Assembly (NCBI GenBank): GCA_027347125.1
Contig: DAIERC010000103.1
Coordinates: 1-19,362 of the forward strand
DNA: 19,362 nt
From: Ignavibacteriales bacterium
GTDB lineage: Bacteria; Bacteroidota; Ignavibacteria; Ignavibacteriales; Ignavibacteriaceae
Reading direction: 5' to 3'
This document shows positions 15,632-19,362 of the stretch, piece after piece. The notes beneath the pieces are model-generated. The model was not told the origin of the DNA. It made no database searches and saw only the letters and a program-made list of their open reading frames with translations. Numbering within the stretch: position 1 is the first letter of the stretch; each line of letters begins with the position of its first letter. A program made the position numbers and the translations under genes.

Positions 15632-18241
15632 ATGCAAACTCCATTGATGACTCAGTACAACAAGATTAAAGCAGCCCATCCGGATACGGTGCTTCTTTTT
15701 AGGATGGGCGACTTTTTTGAAACTTTTGAGGAAGATGCAAAAATAGCTTCGAAAGTACTTGGTATTACTTTAACTAAACGCGCTAACGGCGCCGCTGGTG
15801 AAGTTCCGCTTGCCGGGTTTCCGCATCACGCAATTGATACTTATTTACCTAAACTTGTAAGAGCCGGTTACCGTGTTGCCGTTTGCGAGCAGGTTGAAAA
15901 CCCAAAATTTGCAAAGGGAATTGTAAAAAGGGAAGTAGTAGAAGTTGTTACGCCCGGCGTGGCATTTTCGGATAAACTGCTCGACCATAAAAAGAATAAT
16001 TATCTTATGGCAATTTGCCTTAAAGATGATATTGCAGGTATTTCCTTCTGCGATATTTCTACAGGCGAGTTTTATGCCTTCGAAGTTCCTTTTGCCGTGT
16101 TAAACCAGCAAATAGAAACCATTTCACCGGCAGAGGTTGTTGTACAAAAAAGAGATAAAGATATTTTAACTTCACTGCTTAATAAGCTTAATCCCTCCAT
16201 TCGCGTTACAAAGCAGGATGACTGGATCTTCAATTTTGATTATGCAAAAGACCTGCTAGTTAACCAGTTTAAAACCGTTAACCTGAAAGGTTTCGGGGTT
16301 GAGAATTTTACCCCGGGTATAATTGCCTCCGGTGCGGTGCTAAATTACCTGCAAGAAACCCAGAAAGAAAATCTTTCGCATCTTAATAAAGTTTCGGCAT
16401 ACAATCCATCTGAATATATGGCGCTGGATTACTCTACTAAGAGAAATCTTGAAATAACTTTCTCAATGCATGACGGCGGCAGGGAAGGCTCACTTATTTC
16501 AATACTAGATAAAACCGAAACAGCGATGGGCGGCAGGCTTCTTAAAAAATGGATTACCGCGCCTTTAAGAAAGCTGGAACCGATATTAAAAAGACTTGAA
16601 AGCGTTGAAAACTTAGTTAAAAATAAAAGACTGAGAAAGAGTTTATTAAACGAATTAAAAGAAATTGGCGACCTGGAAAGATTGATTTCCAAAGTTTGCA
16701 CGGGCAGAGCAAACCCAAGAGAAATTGTAGCGCTTAAATCTTCATTGCAAAAAATTCCGGCGGTAAAAAACCTTTTAACCGAAGCGTCCGCAAACACGTT
16801 GATACAGCTCGGCGGCAGCCTTGCCCCTCTTGATAAACTTATTGCATTAATTCAAAACTCAATTGTAGATACGCCGCCTCTTAGCCTTGCCGACGGCGGA
16901 GTAATTAAAAACGGTTTTAGCCCGGAGCTTGATGAACTTAGAGATATTTCTATTCACGGTAAAGATTGGATTGCCAATCTTCAAAAAATTGAACGTGAAA
17001 GAACCGGAATATCATCACTAAAAGTAAGCTATAATAAAGTATTCGGATATTATATAGACGTAAGCCACACTCACAAAGAAAAAATTCCTCAGGATTACAT
17101 ACGCAAGCAAACCCTTGTAAACTCTGAGCGGTTTATTACTCCCGATTTAAAAACGTACGAAGAAAAAATTCTAAATGCCGAAGATAAAATATATGAACTT
17201 GAGTCGCAGCTGTTTAATGAAGTAAGATTAAACGTTGCCGACGAAGCCGAGCAAGTTCAGCAAAATGCCAAACTTATTGCTATGCTGGATTGTTTACTTT
17301 CATTTGCGGAATGCGCCGAAGAATATAATTATGTAAAGCCGGAACTTAATGAAGGAATAAGTCTGGAAATAATTGAAGGCCGGCACCCGGTTGTTGAAAG
17401 AATAGTCCCCCCAGGTGAAAGGTTTACCGCAAACAGTTGCAAGCTTGATAATGAAAAAGACCAGATAATAATTTTGACCGGCCCGAACATGGCTGGCAAA
17501 TCTGTTTACCTTCGCCAGATCGGGCTGATTGTTTTGCTCGCTCAAATAGGTTCGTTTGTACCGGCCAAGAGCGCTACAATTGGGCTTGTAGACAGAATAT
17601 TTACGCGGGTCGGCGCAAGCGACAACATCTCCGCAGGCGAAAGTACCTTCCTAGTTGAAATGCAGGAAGCCGCAAATATATTGAACAACGCTACCTCAAA
17701 AAGTTTGGTTTTACTAGATGAGATCGGAAGAGGTACAAGCACGTTTGACGGTATTTCTATTGCATGGGCTATAACCGAATACCTTCATGAAAATCCGGAG
17801 GTTGCCGCAAAAACTCTTTTTGCAACCCATTACCATGAGCTTAATGAAATGGCCGAGCTGTTTCAGCGTATAAGAAATTATAAAGTTGAAGTAAGAGAGC
17901 ACGACGATAAAGTGTTTTTTCTTCATAAAGTGAGTTTGGGAAAAGCCGACCATAGTTACGGAATACAGGTAGCGCAAATGGCCGGGCTACCTATGTTTGT
18001 TACCAACCGCGCAAAAGAAGTTCTTCAGAACCTGGAAAGCAAGGAGTTAACGCCGTACGAAGTGAAGAAAGAGAGATTAAAAAAATTACAAAGAGAAGAC
18101 GAAAACCAGTTTAGTCTGTTTGAAGTTAAAGATGATAAACTGCGCGGAGAAATAGATGAAATGGAGTTAAACAACCTCACTCCGCTTGAAGCGCTAAACA
18201 AATTAAGTGAACTTCAGAAGAAGGTGAGAAATAATGGTTAA
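15632..18241 (+). CDS. mutS: DNA mismatch repair protein MutS
   Basis: 869 residues, full length for MutS1. The N-terminal mismatch-binding domain has RMGDFFETF near residue 30, keeping the Phe-x-Glu that stacks on the mispair. The ABC ATPase end has Walker A GPNMAGKS (617-624), the STFLVEMQEAANIL segment, Walker B LVLLDEIGRGTSTFDG (D696, E697) and FATHYHEL. A C-terminal QFSLF (826-830) fits the beta-clamp binding consensus. The protein recognises mispairs and starts repair with MutL. The start MQTPLMTQY matches the usual N-terminus. The last eight bases overlap the next gene, so mutS leads an operon with the DUF1684 lipoprotein and DAHP synthase genes. Confidence 0.97.
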   Translation: MQTPLMTQYNKIKAAHPDTVLLFRMGDFFETFEEDAKIASKVLGITLTKRANGAAGEVPLAGFPHHAIDTYLPKLVRAGYRVAVCEQVENPKFAKGIVKREVVEVVTPGVAFSDKLLDHKKNNYLMAICLKDDIAGISFCDISTGEFYAFEVPFAVLNQQIETISPAEVVVQKRDKDILTSLLNKLNPSIRVTKQDDWIFNFDYAKDLLVNQFKTVNLKGFGVENFTPGIIASGAVLNYLQETQKENLSHLNKVSAYNPSEYMALDYSTKRNLEITFSMHDGGREGSLISILDKTETAMGGRLLKKWITAPLRKLEPILKRLESVENLVKNKRLRKSLLNELKEIGDLERLISKVCTGRANPREIVALKSSLQKIPAVKNLLTEASANTLIQLGGSLAPLDKLIALIQNSIVDTPPLSLADGGVIKNGFSPELDELRDISIHGKDWIANLQKIERERTGISSLKVSYNKVFGYYIDVSHTHKEKIPQDYIRKQTLVNSERFITPDLKTYEEKILNAEDKIYELESQLFNEVRLNVADEAEQVQQNAKLIAMLDCLLSFAECAEEYNYVKPELNEGISLEIIEGRHPVVERIVPPGERFTANSCKLDNEKDQIIILTGPNMAGKSVYLRQIGLIVLLAQIGSFVPAKSATIGLVDRIFTRVGASDNISAGESTFLVEMQEAANILNNATSKSLVLLDEIGRGTSTFDGISIAWAITEYLHENPEVAAKTLFATHYHELNEMAELFQRIRNYKVEVREHDDKVFFLHKVSLGKADHSYGIQVAQMAGLPMFVTNRAKEVLQNLESKELTPYEVKKERLKKLQREDENQFSLFEVKDDKLRGEIDEMELNNLTPLEALNKLSELQKKVRNNG

Positions 18242-18869
18242 TCTTAAATTAAAAAGTTTGCTTCTCTTCGTACCTGCATTATCTTTAATATTTTTGTTAA
18301 ATTCGTGCGGTAAAAAGTATACTCCGGAACAGGAAAAGTATATTAGTGAAATTAAAAAAGAGCGGGCCGAAAAAGACGATTGGATGAAGAACAGCAATGA
18401 ATCCCCGTTTGTAAATGACCCCGGCGCCAATTTTGAGCCGTTAAAATATTACGATGTAGATCCCGGTTTTGTTTTTAAAAGTAAGCTTAATTATTATAAC
18501 TCGCCGGATACAGTTACTATATTCGGCACAAAAGGTGAGAAGAGGAAGATAGTACGTTTCGGTTATGTTACGATAAATTATAAGAATAAAAATTACAAAC
18601 TTAACGTTTATAAAGGCGGCACTAAAGACGGCACGGTATACTATACGATTTGGTTTACAGACAAGACAACGGGAGACGAAACGTACGGAGTAGGCAGATA
18701 CCTGGATTTTGATCTGAATCCCGACTCAAATTTTATTTATACTATCGATTTTAATTTAGCATATAATCCGTATTGCGCATACAGTGCAAAGTACTCGTGT
18801 GCTGTGCCAACAAAAGAAGATCATTTGGATATTGCTGTTGAAGCCGGCGAAAAAAGTTTTCATAAATAA
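18234..18869 (+). CDS. DUF1684 family lipoprotein
   Basis: 211 residues. A lipoprotein signal peptide ends at LLNSC (C25), so the protein should be anchored to a membrane facing the periplasm. The rest matches DUF1684: a beta-rich domain with GYVTINYKNKNYKLNVYK, then GRYLDFDLNPDSNF and the hallmark DFNLAYNPYCAYSAKYSCAV (172-191, with C181 and C189), ending HLDIAVEAGEKSF. No biochemical role is established for the family. It overlaps mutS by 8 bp with AAGGTG seven bases before its ATG, and DAHP synthase follows 17 bp later, so it is co-transcribed with both, although no functional link is apparent. Confidence 0.88.
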   Translation: MVNLKLKSLLLFVPALSLIFLLNSCGKKYTPEQEKYISEIKKERAEKDDWMKNSNESPFVNDPGANFEPLKYYDVDPGFVFKSKLNYYNSPDTVTIFGTKGEKRKIVRFGYVTINYKNKNYKLNVYKGGTKDGTVYYTIWFTDKTTGDETYGVGRYLDFDLNPDSNFIYTIDFNLAYNPYCAYSAKYSCAVPTKEDHLDIAVEAGEKSFHK

Positions 18870-18886
18870 TTCATTAGGAGTTACAG

Positions 18887-19362
18887 GTGGTTATAGTATT
18901 AGAAAAAAACGCGACCGATAAACAGATAGAGAACATAATAAAACATCTGGAAGATTTCGGCTTCGCGGTTCATAAATCTACCGGTGTTGAGCAGATTGTA
19001 TTAGGGGCGATAGGGGTAAAGCCAAACTTTGATACGAGAAACGTAAAAATACTAGATGGTGTTGCAGAGGTATACCGGATAACAGAACCATTTAAACTTG
19101 CTAGCCGCAGTTTTCAGAAGGATGATACGGTAATCAAGATTAAAGATGTTGCAATCGGCGGAAATGAAGTTGTTATGATGGCCGGGCCTTGTTCGGTAGA
19201 AAACGAAGATCAGATTTTTACAATTGCTGAAATAGTTGCAAAGGCAGGCTCAAAAATTTTAAGGGGTGGGGCGTTTAAACCAAGAACTTCACCGTATTCA
19301 TTCCAGGGTTTGGGCGAAGAAGGATTAAAAATGATGCGCAAAGCCGCTGATAAATATAATCT
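18887..19362 (+). CDS. aroF: 3-deoxy-7-phosphoheptulonate (DAHP) synthase, type I-beta, N-terminal part
   Basis: 158 codons are visible before the window ends. The first 70 or so residues (VIVLEKNATDKQIENIIKHL and on to EVYRITEPFKLASR) form the ferredoxin-like regulatory domain found on Thermotoga-type DAHP synthases, which mediates feedback by aromatic amino acids. The barrel then starts: VVMMAGPCSVENEDQI, with metal-binding C102, and LRGGAFKPRTSPYSFQGLG (125-143), which binds phosphoenolpyruvate. It condenses PEP with erythrose-4-phosphate in the first shikimate-pathway step. The start is GTG at 18887, supported by AGGAG at 18876-18880 with six-base spacing. It is the third gene behind mutS. 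Confidence 0.95.
   Translation, partial: MVIVLEKNATDKQIENIIKHLEDFGFAVHKSTGVEQIVLGAIGVKPNFDTRNVKILDGVAEVYRITEPFKLASRSFQKDDTVIKIKDVAIGGNEVVMMAGPCSVENEDQIFTIAEIVAKAGSKILRGGAFKPRTSPYSFQGLGEEGLKMMRKAADKYN

Overview
The window looks like chromosomal DNA from an AT-rich member of the Bacteroidota/Chlorobi group, most plausibly an Ignavibacteria-like organism. This is inference from gene content: a TonB receptor with an N-terminal carboxypeptidase-regulatory-like domain, lipoproteins with short Bacteroidota-style lipoboxes, a pyruvoyl-dependent arginine decarboxylase as in Chlorobi, and a type I-beta DAHP synthase. No phage, IS element, CRISPR array, tRNA or rRNA was recognised. Genes are tightly packed; the longest non-coding stretch is about 250 bases (7295-7544) and most of it is a riboswitch.

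Layout. 1-152 is the 3' end of chorismate synthase (aroC). 293-955 is a metallo-beta-lactamase-fold hydrolase. 1122-2677 is a two-gene ABC cassette (NitT/TauT-type permease plus ATPase) whose ATPase has lost nearly every catalytic motif. 2755-4299 is an acyl-CoA carboxylase carboxyltransferase subunit. 4424-7294 is one long reading frame for a lipoprotein lytic transglycosylase with seven LysM domains, cut by a single in-frame TGA at 6356-6358.

7376-12191 is a thiamine acquisition cassette. A TPP riboswitch with a matching terminator/antiterminator precedes a TonB-dependent outer-membrane receptor, then thiamine pyrophosphokinase (thiN), then an overlapping sodium:solute symporter. The simplest reading is that the receptor brings thiamine or a precursor across the outer membrane, the symporter takes it across the inner membrane, and ThiN converts thiamine to TPP, which shuts the leader off.

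On the minus strand, 15446 down to 12157 carries smpB, then a close-packed group tyrS - pyruvoyl arginine decarboxylase - terC. The last of these runs 35 bp into the 3' end of the symporter gene. 15632-19362 on the plus strand is mutS, a DUF1684 lipoprotein and the start of a DAHP synthase gene (aroF-like), spaced as one operon. Shikimate-pathway genes therefore lie at both edges of the window.

Most unusual points: the motif-less but full-length ABC ATPase, the TGA exactly at a LysM domain boundary with an intact continuation, and the riboswitch expression platform in which the terminator's 5' arm duplicates the P1 strand.
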